A stretch of DNA of 64,000 nucleotides from Paenibacillus polysaccharolyticus (GCF_900102085.1 NZ_FMVM01000002.1:372001-436000); one strand, 5' to 3'. Positions 45,744 through 55,581 are shown, counted from the stretch's first letter. Program-made: numbers and translations. The notes: generated by a model not told the origin, from the letters alone.

Positions 45744-46703
45744 ATGAAGAAGATATTGGTGACCGGAGCACTGGGCCAAATCGGTTCTGAGTTAGTTGTT
45801 AAATTACGTGAAATTTATGGTGCGGATCACGTCGTTGCTACGGATCTCAGGTCATCATCCCACGAAATTACCCGATCCGGACCATTCGAAGTGCTGGATG
45901 TGACAAATGATAAGGCGATGTTTGAAATCGCCAAGCGGTACGAAGTAGATACCATCATGCATTTGGCTGCGCTACTGTCGGCTACGGCAGAGGAGAAGCC
46001 CCTGCTTGCCTGGAACTTGAATATGGGCGGACTGATGAATGCACTTGAAATATCCAGGGAGCTCGGTTGCCAATTTTTCACTCCAAGCTCCATTGGATCT
46101 TTTGGCCCTTCGACTCCCAAAGACAATACACCGCAGGATACGATCCAGAGGCCCAATACGATGTACGGTGTGAACAAGGTGTCCGGCGAACTACTTTGTG
46201 ATTATTATTTTTATAAGTACGGTCTGGATACGAGGGGGTTACGATTCCCCGGATTGATATCTTATATGACGCCTCCCGGTGGAGGAACGACGGATTACGC
46301 GGTGGAAATTTACTATGCCGCTGTGACGACTGGTCGGTATACATCTTATATCGCCAAAAACTCTAACATGGACATGATGTATATGCCGGATGCCCTAAAC
46401 GCTATCATTGATTTAATGGAAGCGGATTCATACCGATTGATACACCGAAACTCATTTAATGTCACTGCAATGAGCGTCGACCCAGAGGCGATCGCTGCCG
46501 CGATTCGGAAAGAGATTCCCGGATTTATCCTGGATTATGATGTTGATCCGAAGAGACAGGCAATTGCCGATAGTTGGCCGCACTCCATGGATGCAACAGC
46601 TGCGAGAACAGAATGGGGATTTCATGCCCGCTACGACTTGAAGGCCATGACGAAGGATATGCTTTCACACCTAAGCGATAGACAAATGCTTCGCAAAGCT
46701 TAA
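45744..46703 (+). CDS. tdh: L-threonine 3-dehydrogenase, SDR/epimerase type
   Basis: A 319-aa extended SDR. It has VTGALGQIGSELV at the N-terminus, HLAALLSATAEEKP, the catalytic YGVNK near residue 137, and LRFPGLISYMTPPGGGTTDYA, a signature of epimerase-type TDH. It oxidises L-threonine to 2-amino-3-ketobutyrate with NAD. GGGAGGAATGTCTT lies upstream. With kbl it forms the two-step threonine-to-glycine route. Confidence 0.92.
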   Translation: MKKILVTGALGQIGSELVVKLREIYGADHVVATDLRSSSHEITRSGPFEVLDVTNDKAMFEIAKRYEVDTIMHLAALLSATAEEKPLLAWNLNMGGLMNALEISRELGCQFFTPSSIGSFGPSTPKDNTPQDTIQRPNTMYGVNKVSGELLCDYYFYKYGLDTRGLRFPGLISYMTPPGGGTTDYAVEIYYAAVTTGRYTSYIAKNSNMDMMYMPDALNAIIDLMEADSYRLIHRNSFNVTAMSVDPEAIAAAIRKEIPGFILDYDVDPKRQAIADSWPHSMDATAARTEWGFHARYDLKAMTKDMLSHLSDRQMLRKA

Positions 46704-46744
46704 ATTTATGTTGAATTCGCCGTGTAAAGCGAGTAGAACTACAA

Positions 46745-46804
46745 AAGAAGCTGCATCAAGAGGTTGGGCTTTACCAAGACCTTTTGTTGTAGCTTCTTTT
46801 TTTA
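46745..46804 (+). terminator. Terminator after kbl-tdh
   Basis: Long stem from AAGAAGCTGCA to TGTAGCTTCTT with an inner AGGTTGG/CCAAGACCT helix and a run of seven T. Confidence 0.8.
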
Positions 46805-46826
46805 TCCTCCAGCCCAGTCCGTTTCC

Positions 46827-47300
46827 TTAGTCGGATTCAATTATGCTCTTGATATTTTTAATTGTTGCAAAGTGCATTGCTTCATGGTAAATCAGGAAAC
46901 TCAGTAATTGTTCTGCATTCGTAAAGCTAAGTCCTGTAGAAGACTTGTAATGAGGATTGATTTCTTCTTTCAATTTGCTTGAAAGTACCGATTCGACCCT
47001 TTCCATTTGTTCAGTTAACAAGTCGATTAATTGAGACAATGTCGGAGGCTCTGTATCCCAGTCAGACGGGTTAGTTCCTGGATCAAACAATTTACTAAAA
47101 TTAGCAGGATATTTGGTTTCTTCACCAGTAAGCTGGAAAGCGAACTTCTCATGTATAACATACATGTGGCCGAGATTCCATTTTATATTGTTTTTCAAAC
47201 CTGTTGGAATGATTTCGGATGCAGAGTCAGTTATATTCCTTACATAATCAACTGCCTGACGGCGAACAAATTTCAATTGATCTGCGACAAAATGGCTCAT
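46827..47300 (-). CDS. DinB-family protein
   Basis: A 157-aa four-helix protein with the three metal-ligand positions expected of DinB/YfiT folds: NLGHMYVIHEKFAF near residue 45 and YHEAMHFATI near 140. These proteins bind a divalent metal and include thiol transferases that use bacillithiol. GGGAGG lies upstream of the ATG. It lies downstream of the TetR pair on the same strand, separated by 60 bases. Enzyme activity not predictable. Confidence 0.8.
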   Translation of the reverse strand: MSHFVADQLKFVRRQAVDYVRNITDSASEIIPTGLKNNIKWNLGHMYVIHEKFAFQLTGEETKYPANFSKLFDPGTNPSDWDTEPPTLSQLIDLLTEQMERVESVLSSKLKEEINPHYKSSTGLSFTNAEQLLSFLIYHEAMHFATIKNIKSIIESD

Positions 47301-47360
47301 GATATTGACCTCCCATAAAATAAAGTCGCTAATGAAAACGTTAAAGAGAACACGTTTGTG

Positions 47361-47942
47361 TCAGTGACCAGAGTTGCTTTTAGAAACATAAGTTGAGACT
47401 CGTTGTGAAAGATTTGCCAACGTACGTTCAAAGAAAGATTCATCATTAAGCGCTCTACTCAGAACCAATGCTCCTTGAATACTAGCAATTATCTCCTCTG
47501 AAAGCTGATTAGCAGTCTCTTTAGAGATACCTGTTTGAACTAGCGCCGCGCTTAAGGCTTCAATCCATCTTATAAAATATTGCTGTATTACAGTAGCGAA
47601 TCGATCTCTTGTTCCGTCCAAAGCGAATGCACCAATAAGGCATATACGCTGTCCCGATTGAAAATAAGTATCGACCTCTTGCCACATATGATCAATGGCT
47701 TCACGAGGTTCATTCTTTTCGAGCGGTTCAAAAATATTCTTTACAAACCATTGATCAATATGAGTAAGAATTTCAGCAACCATCTCATCTTTTCCGCCTG
47801 GAAAGAAATAATATAAGCTTCCTTTAGATAGACGCGTACGGGATGTAATTTTACTTAACGATGCACCTTCATAACCTAATTCACGGAATACCTCCGTAAC
47901 GAGAGGGATGACGTCCGATTTTTCAAAAACAGTACGAGTCAT
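47361..47942 (-). CDS. TetR-family repressor (YxaF/LmrA-like)
   Basis: A 193-aa repressor. The helix-turn-helix is [28 protein letters not shown] near residue 27, and the C-terminal helical domain is of the LmrA/YxaF type ([18 protein letters not shown]). It overlaps the upstream DUF1348 gene by 4 bases, so the two are cotranscribed. A perfect 20-bp palindrome upstream of that operon is the probable autoregulatory site. The ligand is unknown. Confidence 0.9.
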   Translation of the reverse strand: MTRTVFEKSDVIPLVTEVFRELGYEGASLSKITSRTRLSKGSLYYFFPGGKDEMVAEILTHIDQWFVKNIFEPLEKNEPREAIDHMWQEVDTYFQSGQRICLIGAFALDGTRDRFATVIQQYFIRWIEALSAALVQTGISKETANQLSEEIIASIQGALVLSRALNDESFFERTLANLSQRVSTYVSKSNSGH

Positions 47943-48400
47943 AGGTTTAACTCACTTAGGCTAGGGTGTTCAGCAGGGCGTGTGCCGAGAGGCCAATGAA
48001 ATTTTCGTTCCGATTCCTTAATCGGCATGTCATTAATCGAAGCGAATCTTCGCTTCATCAAGCCGTCATCAGCAAATTCCCAATTCTCGTTTCCATACGA
48101 TCTGAACCAGTTACCGCTATCATCATGCCATTCATATGCGAATCTCACTGCAATACGGTTATCCGTAAATGACCAAAGCTCCTTAATAAGGCGGTACTCC
48201 AGTTCTTTGGCCCATTTTCTAGTTAGTAAAGAAACAATTTCTTGGCGACCTGTTGTAAACTCGCTCCGATTTCTCCAATAACAATCTTCAGTATACACAA
48301 GTGAGACACGCTGAGGGTCTCGGCTATTCCAGCTGTCTTCTGCCATACGAGTTTTTTGAATTGCTGTCTCAAGTGTGAATGGGGGAGTTAAATTATTCAT
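47939..48400 (-). CDS. DUF1348 / NTF2-like protein
   Basis: A 153-aa protein with the DUF1348 signature [27 protein letters not shown] and [24 protein letters not shown]. The fold is SnoaL/NTF2-like, a cone that binds small molecules. First gene of a two-gene operon with the TetR repressor. Function of the family is not known. Confidence 0.88.
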   Translation of the reverse strand: MNNLTPPFTLETAIQKTRMAEDSWNSRDPQRVSLVYTEDCYWRNRSEFTTGRQEIVSLLTRKWAKELEYRLIKELWSFTDNRIAVRFAYEWHDDSGNWFRSYGNENWEFADDGLMKRRFASINDMPIKESERKFHWPLGTRPAEHPSLSELNL

Positions 48401-48435
48401 TAGTTTTTCCTCGCTTTCTAAACCTTTTGTATCAC

Positions 48436-48455
48436 TATAAACCGATCGGTTTATA
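48436..48455. promoter_or_regulatory. TetR-type operator, perfect 20-bp palindrome
   Basis: TATAAACCGATCGGTTTATA lies 36 bases upstream of the DUF1348-tetR operon. Its ACCGNNCGGT core is typical for TetR/AcrR repressors. The rest of 48456-48721 holds no clear gene. Confidence 0.85.
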
Positions 48456-48721
48456 AAAGCAAGTTCAAATCATAATACTTTAGCTGACAAACGTGAAGAT
48501 CTTGTGGTGGACTATTCAGTTGAACTACATAGTCGTTTTGAATTTGCCAAATAGCAGAATTGGTATGTTGTAAAAGAATAAAAATGGTACTTACTTGATC
48601 CCAAAATAAAATGCTAACATATTTCTTAGATTACGATGAGTTTGACTCTGATGAAAAATACAAAGGCAAACACTCACTTCATGGTGAGTCTAAGCGTAGA
48701 AGAATTAGGGGGATTGATCTG

Positions 48722-49063
48722 ATGCTAATCAGAGAAGCCAATATAAAAGACTATCCACAATTGAGACAAATTTATCTAGATTCCCGTCGTGAGAGTTTTC
48801 ATTGGGTTAACACAGATGAAATGACACTTGATGATTTTAACAGGGACACATTAGAAGAACAAATCCTTCTTGCAGAGGAGAACTCCCATATTCTCGGATT
48901 TGCTTCATTATATGTACCTAACCGATTTATTCATAATTTGTTTGTACACCCCACTGCTGCTGGCAAAGGTGTTGGCGATCTGTTACTCAAACGGGCAGCT
49001 GTTGTTGAGGAAGGAGAGCCTGGAGCGAAATATTGGGTTCTGATTTATGAGGTTCATACTTAA
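48722..49063 (+). pseudogene. GNAT acetyltransferase, truncated at the C-terminus
   Basis: From ATG 48722 (after AGGGGGATTG) the protein reads LIREANIKDYPQLRQIYLDSR, then NLFVHPTAAGKGVGDLLLKRA, the acetyl-CoA site. After this, where the final GNAT motif (xxFYxxxGF) is expected, the frame reads EEGEPGAKYWVLIYEVHT and stops. Another frame here gives LERNIGF, a plausible remnant of that motif. The enzyme is therefore likely broken by a frameshift and is only 113 residues long. The region up to 48611 is open but has no site. Confidence 0.6.
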
Positions 49064-49085
49064 CATTAACGCAGGAGTGGTTACA

Positions 49086-49517
49086 ATGGATATTCGTGTA
49101 GATGATTTGACCGGGGCACAAGTGATTGGGTTAATTGCAGAACATTTGCAAGGAATGGCAGATGACTCTCCACCAGAGAGCATTCATGCCCTTAATCTGG
49201 ACGGTTTGAAGGCATGGGAGGAAGATGAGCTTCTTGGCTGTGGGGCTATTAAGGAATTGGACAAGGAACACGCAGAGCTAAAATCGATGCGGACTGCTAA
49301 AGATCATAAGCGTAAAGGTGTTGCTAGACATATTCTTGCCCACATTATTGAAGAAGCTATCAACCATGGATACAAAAGGATCAGTCTAGAGACTGGCTCC
49401 ACGGATTCATTTATTCCAGCTCGCAAGTTGTATGAAAATTTTGGTTTCACGTATTGTGAGCCATTTGCAGATTATATCCCAGATGGGAATAGTACATTTA
49501 TGACCAAGGAACTGTAA
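49086..49517 (+). CDS. GNAT-family N-acetyltransferase
   Basis: A 143-aa protein starting MDIRVDDLTGAQVIGLIAEHL after GCAGGAGTGG. It has the acetyl-CoA loop KDHKRKGVARHILAHII and the C-terminal motif ARKLYENFGFTYCEPFADY. The family includes small-molecule acetyltransferases of the YedL/PaiA type. Complete by length, unlike the GNAT just upstream. Confidence 0.88.
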   Translation: MDIRVDDLTGAQVIGLIAEHLQGMADDSPPESIHALNLDGLKAWEEDELLGCGAIKELDKEHAELKSMRTAKDHKRKGVARHILAHIIEEAINHGYKRISLETGSTDSFIPARKLYENFGFTYCEPFADYIPDGNSTFMTKEL

Positions 49518-49550
49518 ACCTTTCCTAAATGTGAAGATATAACAAACAGA

Positions 49551-49591
49551 AACCGACCTTACTCCATTGTTGGAGAATTTAAGGCCGGTTA
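49551..49591. terminator. Hairpin between convergent GNAT and TetR genes
   Basis: AACCG-A-CCTTA / TAAGG-C-CGGTT with an inner TCCA/TGGA helix. The flank is only weakly T-rich, so termination is uncertain. Confidence 0.55.
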
Positions 49592-49657
49592 TTCGTTATT
49601 CCATGGCGAGATTTTGGTTTCAGCAAATTATTACTAGTCCTAACAGCATGCATCACT

Positions 49658-50254
49658 TTAATCTTTGATTGGAATCCCCGCAGCTGTTAAATGTCCGTGA
49701 GTTAAAATTTTTCCAAATTGAGAGGCAAGTTCACTCGGAGTATACGAAAAATCATTTTTAACCCACCATATTACAATGCCCATAAAAGTAGATGCGATAT
49801 ATTGAAGTAATAATTCCTTTGAAATCTTCAGAGGGGTATGATCCAAGCCATCTTCCACAGTATTTTTTATAATCTCCTCCATTTTTGATTGAAAACCATA
49901 AATTCTGTTCTCATCCAGTAAGAATGCTTTGTAAAAGGGGATATTGTCCTTAATTTTCTCCAGTATGGTTTGCATCAGTTGTTCAAGCATAGAGCCACTT
50001 ATAGTAGATGTGCTACTCGAACAAAGCTTGAGTGTACTCTTTAACTCATCTAATAATTCGTCCATAGATACATTTAACAAATCGGGTTTGTTCTGATAAT
50101 GAAGGTAAAATGTATTTCGGTTAATCATCGCCTTATCGGCTATATCTTGGATCGTAATCCCCTCGTATCCCTTCTCATTGAGAAGTTCTATAAATGCTTT
50201 TTTTATCGAATGTTTGGAGCGAATGATACGCAAATCAGTTTTTTTCTTCATCAT
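49658..50254 (-). CDS. TetR-family regulator of the adjacent redox operon (predicted)
   Basis: A 198-aa regulator. Helix-turn-helix: ITIQDIADKAMINRNTFYLHYQNKPDL. The C-terminal half is a helical TetR_C domain. The start is ATG 50254 or 50251; the longer frame to 50329 has no site. It is divergent from the SDR-NmrA-DsbA operon and the intergenic region contains a nested palindrome, so it is likely the operon's repressor. Confidence 0.87.
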   Translation of the reverse strand: MMKKKTDLRIIRSKHSIKKAFIELLNEKGYEGITIQDIADKAMINRNTFYLHYQNKPDLLNVSMDELLDELKSTLKLCSSSTSTISGSMLEQLMQTILEKIKDNIPFYKAFLLDENRIYGFQSKMEEIIKNTVEDGLDHTPLKISKELLLQYIASTFMGIVIWWVKNDFSYTPSELASQFGKILTHGHLTAAGIPIKD

Positions 50255-50376
50255 GACCCGTTCCCTTAACTTTTTTTTGTTAGATATACGACATTGGAGT
50301 TGAAACTGTATTTTATCTCTCAAAATCAAAATTATTAAACATTGAATGCAGATCCTTTATTAATCATAATAAACAA

Positions 50377-50413
50377 AAGATAAATATACAACACGTTGTT
50401 CATTATTTATCTT
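50377..50413. promoter_or_regulatory. Nested palindromic operator between tetR and the redox operon
   Basis: Perfect outer arms AAGATAAATA (50377-50386) and TATTTATCTT (50404-50413) enclose the inner dyad ACAAC-AC-GTTGT (50388-50399). It lies 37 bases before the SDR start. The inner dyad has the size of a TetR half-site pair. Confidence 0.7.
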
Positions 50414-50449
50414 GTTGATCATTAACTCTATTTGAAGGGAAGATATGAA

Positions 50450-51109
50450 ATGAAAACGATAGCGATTGTTGGAGCAGGAGCAGGATTAGGGATGTCCATT
50501 GCAAAGAAATTCGGACAAAATGGCTTCCGCGTAGCTCTTATTGCGCGAAATGAAGACAAATTGAACCAACTGGTTATTGAATTAGAACAATTGGGAATCG
50601 AAGCGGCTTCTTTTCAGGCGGACATATTAAACAAAGAACAAATTGAGATGGCATTTGCTGCTATTAAAGAGAAATACGGATTTATCGATGTTCTTGAATA
50701 CAGTCCAACGCCGAGCTTTGACACAGTAGCGCCAACATTAGATGTAACTGAAGAAAATGCGTTATACCAATTTCAATATAATGTTTTAGGTGCTTTATCG
50801 AGCATTAAACAAGTACTTCCGGATATGCTGGATAAGCAAAGCGGTGCTCTGTTATTTACAACTGGAGGTGCTTCAGTCCACCCGGTACCGATGATGGGTA
50901 ATGTAGGAATTGCAATCTCAGGACTTCGTAATTATATCTTTAATTTGAACGGCGAATTAGCGGACAAAGGAGTATATGCAGGTCATCTTTCGATCGGAAT
51001 CTGGATGCAGCCGAATTCAGGAGTTCAGGATAAAATCGCTGATATTTGGTACGACATGTACACCAAAAGAGATAGAGTAGAAGAGTTTATAACTGAAGAT
51101 AAAGTGTGA
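50450..51109 (+). CDS. Atypical SDR-family protein
   Basis: A 219-aa Rossmann protein with GAGAGLGMSIAKKFG for NAD(P) binding and FQADILN. The usual NNAG is EYSP and the catalytic YxxxK is missing: the aligned stretch is VGIAISGLRNYI. It may be a reductase using other residues or a non-catalytic binder. GAAGGGAAG precedes ATG 50450. First gene of a three-gene operon. Confidence 0.8.
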   Translation: MKTIAIVGAGAGLGMSIAKKFGQNGFRVALIARNEDKLNQLVIELEQLGIEAASFQADILNKEQIEMAFAAIKEKYGFIDVLEYSPTPSFDTVAPTLDVTEENALYQFQYNVLGALSSIKQVLPDMLDKQSGALLFTTGGASVHPVPMMGNVGIAISGLRNYIFNLNGELADKGVYAGHLSIGIWMQPNSGVQDKIADIWYDMYTKRDRVEEFITEDKV

Positions 51110-51148
51110 GTTGAATAATTTATTTTAAAGGAGATACAAGAGAAAAAT

Positions 51149-51793
51149 ATGAATATCACTGTTTTTGGTGCAAGTGGTGCAATTGGACAGCTTGTAACAC
51201 AACTAGCTTTGGATCACGGAGATTTCGTTACGGCATATGTTAGAAACCCCCAAAAAATCAGCCTCAAACATCCAAATTTGAGCCTTGTACAAGGGGATCT
51301 TTCGAATACTTCAACCATTGAGAAGGCCGTTGCCGAATCAGATGTCGTAATCAGCACATTGGGGCCAGCATCCGATATGTCACGAAAGCTTAAAAGCACG
51401 CCGATTGCTGACGGGCACGAACGGATCATTAAGGCTATGAACAAACTTAACAAAAAAAGGCTCATTACACTTGCGACGCCGGCTTTGCAATCCGATGACG
51501 ATAAGAAAAACATTTCCACGATACTTCCAGGTGTCTTAGCGAAAGTTTTCCTACCAAACGGTTATGCAGAAATGAAGAAACTGGAAGGAATGATTAAGGA
51601 ATCCAAACTGAATTGGACAGTCGTTCGAATTATTAATCCCAATGTCAAATACAAAGGGCAATCTTATGATTATTCATTCGGTGATAAACCAGCTAAATTA
51701 GGTGTTTCCAGAGAAAATGTTGCTAAATTCATGTACTCTGCCGCTCGTGACAACGCATTGATTAGGAAAATGCCTATTATTTATAACAAATAA
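51149..51793 (+). CDS. NAD(P)H-binding NmrA/BVR-B-like protein
   Basis: A 214-aa atypical SDR starting MNITVFGASGAIGQLV, the cofactor loop of the NAD(P)-binding-10/NmrA group. It has VISTLGPAS and WTVVRIINPN, both typical of flavin or quinone reductase-like and anabolic-reductase-like members. AAAGGAGATAC lies upstream. It follows the SDR gene and precedes a DsbA gene, forming a redox operon. Substrate unknown. Confidence 0.85.
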   Translation: MNITVFGASGAIGQLVTQLALDHGDFVTAYVRNPQKISLKHPNLSLVQGDLSNTSTIEKAVAESDVVISTLGPASDMSRKLKSTPIADGHERIIKAMNKLNKKRLITLATPALQSDDDKKNISTILPGVLAKVFLPNGYAEMKKLEGMIKESKLNWTVVRIINPNVKYKGQSYDYSFGDKPAKLGVSRENVAKFMYSAARDNALIRKMPIIYNK

Positions 51794-51844
51794 ATTTAAA
51801 TGTAGTATTCACCGATTAAGGTGGTTAGTGAGGGAGGATTCAAA

Positions 51845-52489
51845 ATGAAAATCGAGATATGGTCGGATTATGTTTGTCCATTTTGTTATATTGGTAAACG
51901 ACGATTAGAATCTGCACTGGAGCAATTCGCTACTCCGAATGAAGTGCTTATTGAATATAAAAGCTTCGAACTTAATCCGCAAACATCCATGTACTCAGGC
52001 AAAAGTATGCATCAAATACTTTCGGAGAAACATGGTATGAGTCTCGAACAAGCGAAAAAGGCACATGCTGAACTTGAACAACAAGCAGCAATGATGGGTC
52101 TCGTGTATAATATCGACCAAATAAAGCCCACCAATACGTTTGATGCGCATCGTTTAACCCAGTATGCCAAATCTGTGGGTAAAGATCAGGAATTAGCTGA
52201 GAAGCTGTTCTATTCTTATTACACGGACGCCAAGTTAATTAGTGATCATGATACTTTAGCCAGTATTGCAGAATCAGTTGGAATGAATAGGGACGAGTCA
52301 ATCGCAGTTCTCCATGATTCCTCCAAATATGCTAGCGAAGTGCGTTCAGATGAAGCCACAGCAAAACAATTAGGCATAACAGGAGCGCCTTTCTTTGTCA
52401 TTGATAGAAAATACGCGATATCCGGCGCACAACCAACAGAGGTATTTTTAAAAGCTCTTAAACAAGCATCTCAGGAACCCTTCGTATGA
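51845..52489 (+). CDS. DsbA-family oxidoreductase, FrnE type
   Basis: A 214-aa thioredoxin-fold protein with a helical insertion. The active site is CPFC near residue 12 (SDYVCPFCYIGKRRL) and the cis-proline loop is TGAPFFVIDRKYAISGAQ. No signal peptide, so it is cytoplasmic. Members bind or reduce disulfides and quinones and help in oxidative stress. GGGAGGATT is upstream of ATG 51845. Last gene of the operon; the terminator lies at 52603. Confidence 0.9.
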   Translation: MKIEIWSDYVCPFCYIGKRRLESALEQFATPNEVLIEYKSFELNPQTSMYSGKSMHQILSEKHGMSLEQAKKAHAELEQQAAMMGLVYNIDQIKPTNTFDAHRLTQYAKSVGKDQELAEKLFYSYYTDAKLISDHDTLASIAESVGMNRDESIAVLHDSSKYASEVRSDEATAKQLGITGAPFFVIDRKYAISGAQPTEVFLKALKQASQEPFV

Positions 52490-52602
52490 TTTTAACGATT
52501 ATAAGCAAGTTTTAGTGAACATTTTAACACAACATTTTGGTTTAACTAACTAACAGATTCAATGATGAATGTAAATCTAACCGTGCTTAATAAATCAAGG
52601 AG

Positions 52603-52631
52603 GCAACTGATCTATGATTGGTTGCTTTTTT
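52603..52631 (+). terminator. Terminator of the redox operon
   Basis: GCAACTGATC / GATTGGTTGC with two G-U pairs, a 3-base loop and TTTTTT. Confidence 0.75.
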
Positions 52632-52723
52632 CATGCATTCGAACGCGCCAAAAAAACAGGTAGTTATCAGAATAAACTTAAATAAGCGAGTTAAAATGAA
52701 ATAATAATTGCTTCTCAATCCTG

Positions 52724-52741
52724 TATGCGATATATTGCATA
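52724..52741. promoter_or_regulatory. GntR-type operator
   Basis: TATGCGATATATTGCATA, an 18-bp dyad with a single mismatched pair, 30 bases upstream of the gntR start. Probably the autoregulatory site of the GntR protein. Confidence 0.65.
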
Positions 52742-52770
52742 TAAGAATAATTGTAATGAGGATGAAAACC

Positions 52771-53436
52771 ATGCCAATTCCTAAAGATTTTGCCTTACCG
52801 GTCCGTATGTCCGCAAAAGAAAGAGCGTTTTCTCAGATTCAGCGATGGATTATTGATGGAACACTGCAGCCAGGTGAGAAGCTTATTGATGCGGAAATGG
52901 CTGAATCACTTGGAGTCAGCCGGACTCCGATTCGGGAGGCATTTCAGTTACTCGAAGTTCAAGGCCTCGTGTCGATGCATCCAGGGAAAGAAACAAAGGT
53001 AACGAATATTGAGAAAAACGATATTTTTAAAATGTATTCAACGATGGCTGCTCTTCAGGCATTAGCTGCTGAAATCACCGCCCAGATTATTGTTCCAGAA
53101 CAGATCGAGAAACTAAGATCTATTAATTTGGAATTTGCAAATTCCATTAAAAATGGTCAAGTGTATCAGGCCATGGAGGTAGATGAGCTATTTCATAATT
53201 ATATTGTGGAGCTCTCAGATAATCCTTATGTGGCCACATTTAATGCATCTCTTCAGATTCACATTAGGCGATTTAAATATGTGTTTTTAAAACAACCTAT
53301 TACGGCTACACTAGCTTCAGTCGAAGAGCATGATTTGATTATTCAAGCTTTTGAAGGCAAAAATAGTGAGGATGCTCACGTACTAATGAAACAAAATTTT
53401 ATCAGGCCTATGCAGGAACTGAACGAAATACTTTGA
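52771..53436 (+). CDS. GntR-family (FadR subfamily) regulator
   Basis: A 221-aa regulator. The winged helix reads QIQRWIIDGTLQPGEKLID, then AEMAESLGVSRTPIREAFQL. The C-terminal FCD domain has the metal/ligand histidines in EVDELFHNYIVE and EEHDLIIQAFEG. GAGGATG is upstream of ATG 52771; the longer frame to 52708 has no site. It is cotranscribed with ilvD (15 bases apart). FCD-domain GntR proteins usually sense carboxylic acids, which fits a link with branched-chain or sugar acids. Confidence 0.9.
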   Translation: MPIPKDFALPVRMSAKERAFSQIQRWIIDGTLQPGEKLIDAEMAESLGVSRTPIREAFQLLEVQGLVSMHPGKETKVTNIEKNDIFKMYSTMAALQALAAEITAQIIVPEQIEKLRSINLEFANSIKNGQVYQAMEVDELFHNYIVELSDNPYVATFNASLQIHIRRFKYVFLKQPITATLASVEEHDLIIQAFEGKNSEDAHVLMKQNFIRPMQELNEIL

Positions 53437-53451
53437 AATGAGGGAAGAAAC

Positions 53452-55143
53452 ATGGAGAATAAAAAAGATCTTCGTATTCGAAGTAAGGTAATCAGTGAAG
53501 GAGCTAACCGGGTACCAAACAGAGCAATGCTGCGTGCGGTTGGTTTTCAGGATGAAGATTTTAAAAAGCCAATGATCGGCATAGCGAGTACCTGGAGTGA
53601 GGTAACACCATGTAATATGCACATCAATGATTTAGCGGTACAAGCTAAGCAGGGCGCACGCGATAACGGTGGTGCTCCACTAATTTTTAATACAATTACC
53701 GTTTCAGATGGAATTTCAATGGGTCATGGCGGGATGTTGTTCTCACTGCCTAGTAGGGAAGCTATCGCTGATTCAATTGAAATTGTGACCGGAGCTGAGC
53801 GTTTTGACGGCGTTGTTGCGATTGGTGGTTGTGACAAGAATACACCTGCATGTCTGATGGCTATTGGACGAATGAACATTCCTTCTGTCTATGTATATGG
53901 GGGAACCATTCAACCAGGTAATCTCGATGGAAAAAAAGTGGATATCGTTTCCGCTTTTGAAGCCGTTGGTCAATATCAAGATGGCAAAATAACAGATGAA
54001 CAGCTACATAAGGTTGAATGTAGTGTTTGCCCAGGCCCAGGGGCTTGCGGGGGGATGTATACCGCTAATACGATGGCCGCAGCTGCAGAAGCCATGGGTA
54101 TGTGTTTGCCAGGTTCTTCCTCGACATCAGCGATTTCAGCGGATAAAGCATTAGAATGCGAAGCAGCCGGTAAACAGGTCATCTCACTGCTTGAACAGGA
54201 AATCTATCCAAGAGACATTATGACGAAGAAAGCATTTGAGAATGCGATCACCGTTGTTATGGCTCTGGGAGGATCAACTAACGCATTTCTCCATCTGCTA
54301 GCGATTGCGCACTCGGTAGAAGTCGATTTAACCTTAGATGATTTTGAACGCATTCGCCTCCGTGTTCCTCATTTGGCGGATTTGAAGCCAAGCGGCCAAT
54401 ATGTGATGCAGGATTTGAATGATATCGGTGGCGTCTCAGGGGTAATGAAGCTATTGCTTGCTGAGGGATTACTACATGGGGATTGCCTCACCGTAACCGG
54501 TAAAACATTGGCGGAGAATTTAGCGGAAGCTGATCCACTTCCGAATGATCAAGAGATTATACGACCACTCGATAATCCGCTGAAACCTGATGGACCATTG
54601 GTTGTACTTCGAGGAAACCTCGCTCCCGAAGGTGCTGTTGCCAAAATGTCAGGCATGAAGATCCAGCAGTTCTCCGGCCCTACCAAGGTGTACGATAGCG
54701 AAGATGAAGCAACAATAGCGATTACGAATGATGAAATTAAAGAAGGCGATGTCGTGGTCATACGTTACTGTGGTCCGAAGGGCGGCCCAGGTATGCCAGA
54801 GATGCTTTCCGTTACAGCACTTATCGTAGGCAAAGGACTCGGCGGGAAAGTGGCTCTCATCACGGATGGTCGATTCTCGGGTGGCTCACACGGATTTGTA
54901 GTCGGACATGTATCACCTGAAGCACAAGTAGGCGGACCGATCGCGTTGCTCAAAAATGGGGATATTATCACCATTAACAGTGATATTCAGGAAATGAAGG
55001 TTGAAGTATCAGAAGAAGAATTAGCCGCTCGAGCGAAAGCGTGGGTACAACCTCCGCTGAAAGTAAAATCCGGTGTACTCGCCAAATATGCTAAATTAGT
55101 TTCTTCTGCTTCAAAAGGTGCAGTAACCGATTTGATGGAATAG
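53452..55143 (+). CDS. ilvD: Dihydroxy-acid dehydratase
   Basis: A 563-aa IlvD/Edd-family iron-sulfur dehydratase. The cluster and metal motifs are visible: [24 protein letters not shown] near 123 and [20 protein letters not shown] near 190. [14 protein letters not shown] is the C-terminal family signature. It dehydrates 2,3-dihydroxy-isovalerate and -methylvalerate to the keto acids of valine and isoleucine. Usual length for IlvD. It sits alone behind a GntR gene and not in an ilv-leu operon, so it may be an additional copy or serve a sugar-acid role. Confidence 0.9.
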   Translation: MENKKDLRIRSKVISEGANRVPNRAMLRAVGFQDEDFKKPMIGIASTWSEVTPCNMHINDLAVQAKQGARDNGGAPLIFNTITVSDGISMGHGGMLFSLPSREAIADSIEIVTGAERFDGVVAIGGCDKNTPACLMAIGRMNIPSVYVYGGTIQPGNLDGKKVDIVSAFEAVGQYQDGKITDEQLHKVECSVCPGPGACGGMYTANTMAAAAEAMGMCLPGSSSTSAISADKALECEAAGKQVISLLEQEIYPRDIMTKKAFENAITVVMALGGSTNAFLHLLAIAHSVEVDLTLDDFERIRLRVPHLADLKPSGQYVMQDLNDIGGVSGVMKLLLAEGLLHGDCLTVTGKTLAENLAEADPLPNDQEIIRPLDNPLKPDGPLVVLRGNLAPEGAVAKMSGMKIQQFSGPTKVYDSEDEATIAITNDEIKEGDVVVIRYCGPKGGPGMPEMLSVTALIVGKGLGGKVALITDGRFSGGSHGFVVGHVSPEAQVGGPIALLKNGDIITINSDIQEMKVEVSEEELAARAKAWVQPPLKVKSGVLAKYAKLVSSASKGAVTDLME

Positions 55144-55297
55144 ACAACTTTCTATTGTTATGCTTATAGTAGGGTAGGAAGAAACTGCTACGACGAATAC
55201 TTGAAGCGCAATAAACTAAAAAAGCACCAGCTTTAAAAATCAAGAATTCACCAGAAATGATGAAGAATACGTTTTGTAATGATTAAATTGTTAATCT

Positions 55298-55334
55298 CCC
55301 GTTATTTTCATGAACTGAAAATTAACGGGTTTTT
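55298..55334 (+). terminator. Terminator after ilvD
   Basis: CCCGTTATTTTCA / TGAAAATTAACGGG with one bulge, followed by TTTTT. Confidence 0.8.
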
Positions 55335-55553
55335 ATTTTATCTGGACAGATTCTTTTCTTGCGTCAAAATGACTTGATTCTCATTATTGATAATCTCGTT
55401 TAATTCACGCTATTATGTGAGATAAGAACAACCATTTTGTCGAATTGTAAACATATGAATAATACATAGATATGTGTTTCATTGAAAGTAACTGGTTAAT
55501 TCCCAATTGAGATTACAGGAGGTTGTGCAGATGATGGGAGGGCTGTAATCCTG

Positions 55554-55581
55554 TTGACTGATAAATACATTGGTATATAAT
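55554..55581 (+). promoter_or_regulatory. Strong sigma-A-like promoter before a broken small ORF
   Basis: TTGACT (55554-55559), 16-bp spacer, TATAAT (55576-55581). Confidence 0.65.

Noticed and set aside
50450..51109. A classical SDR active site
   Set aside because: The YxxxK motif is missing, so it is listed as atypical.
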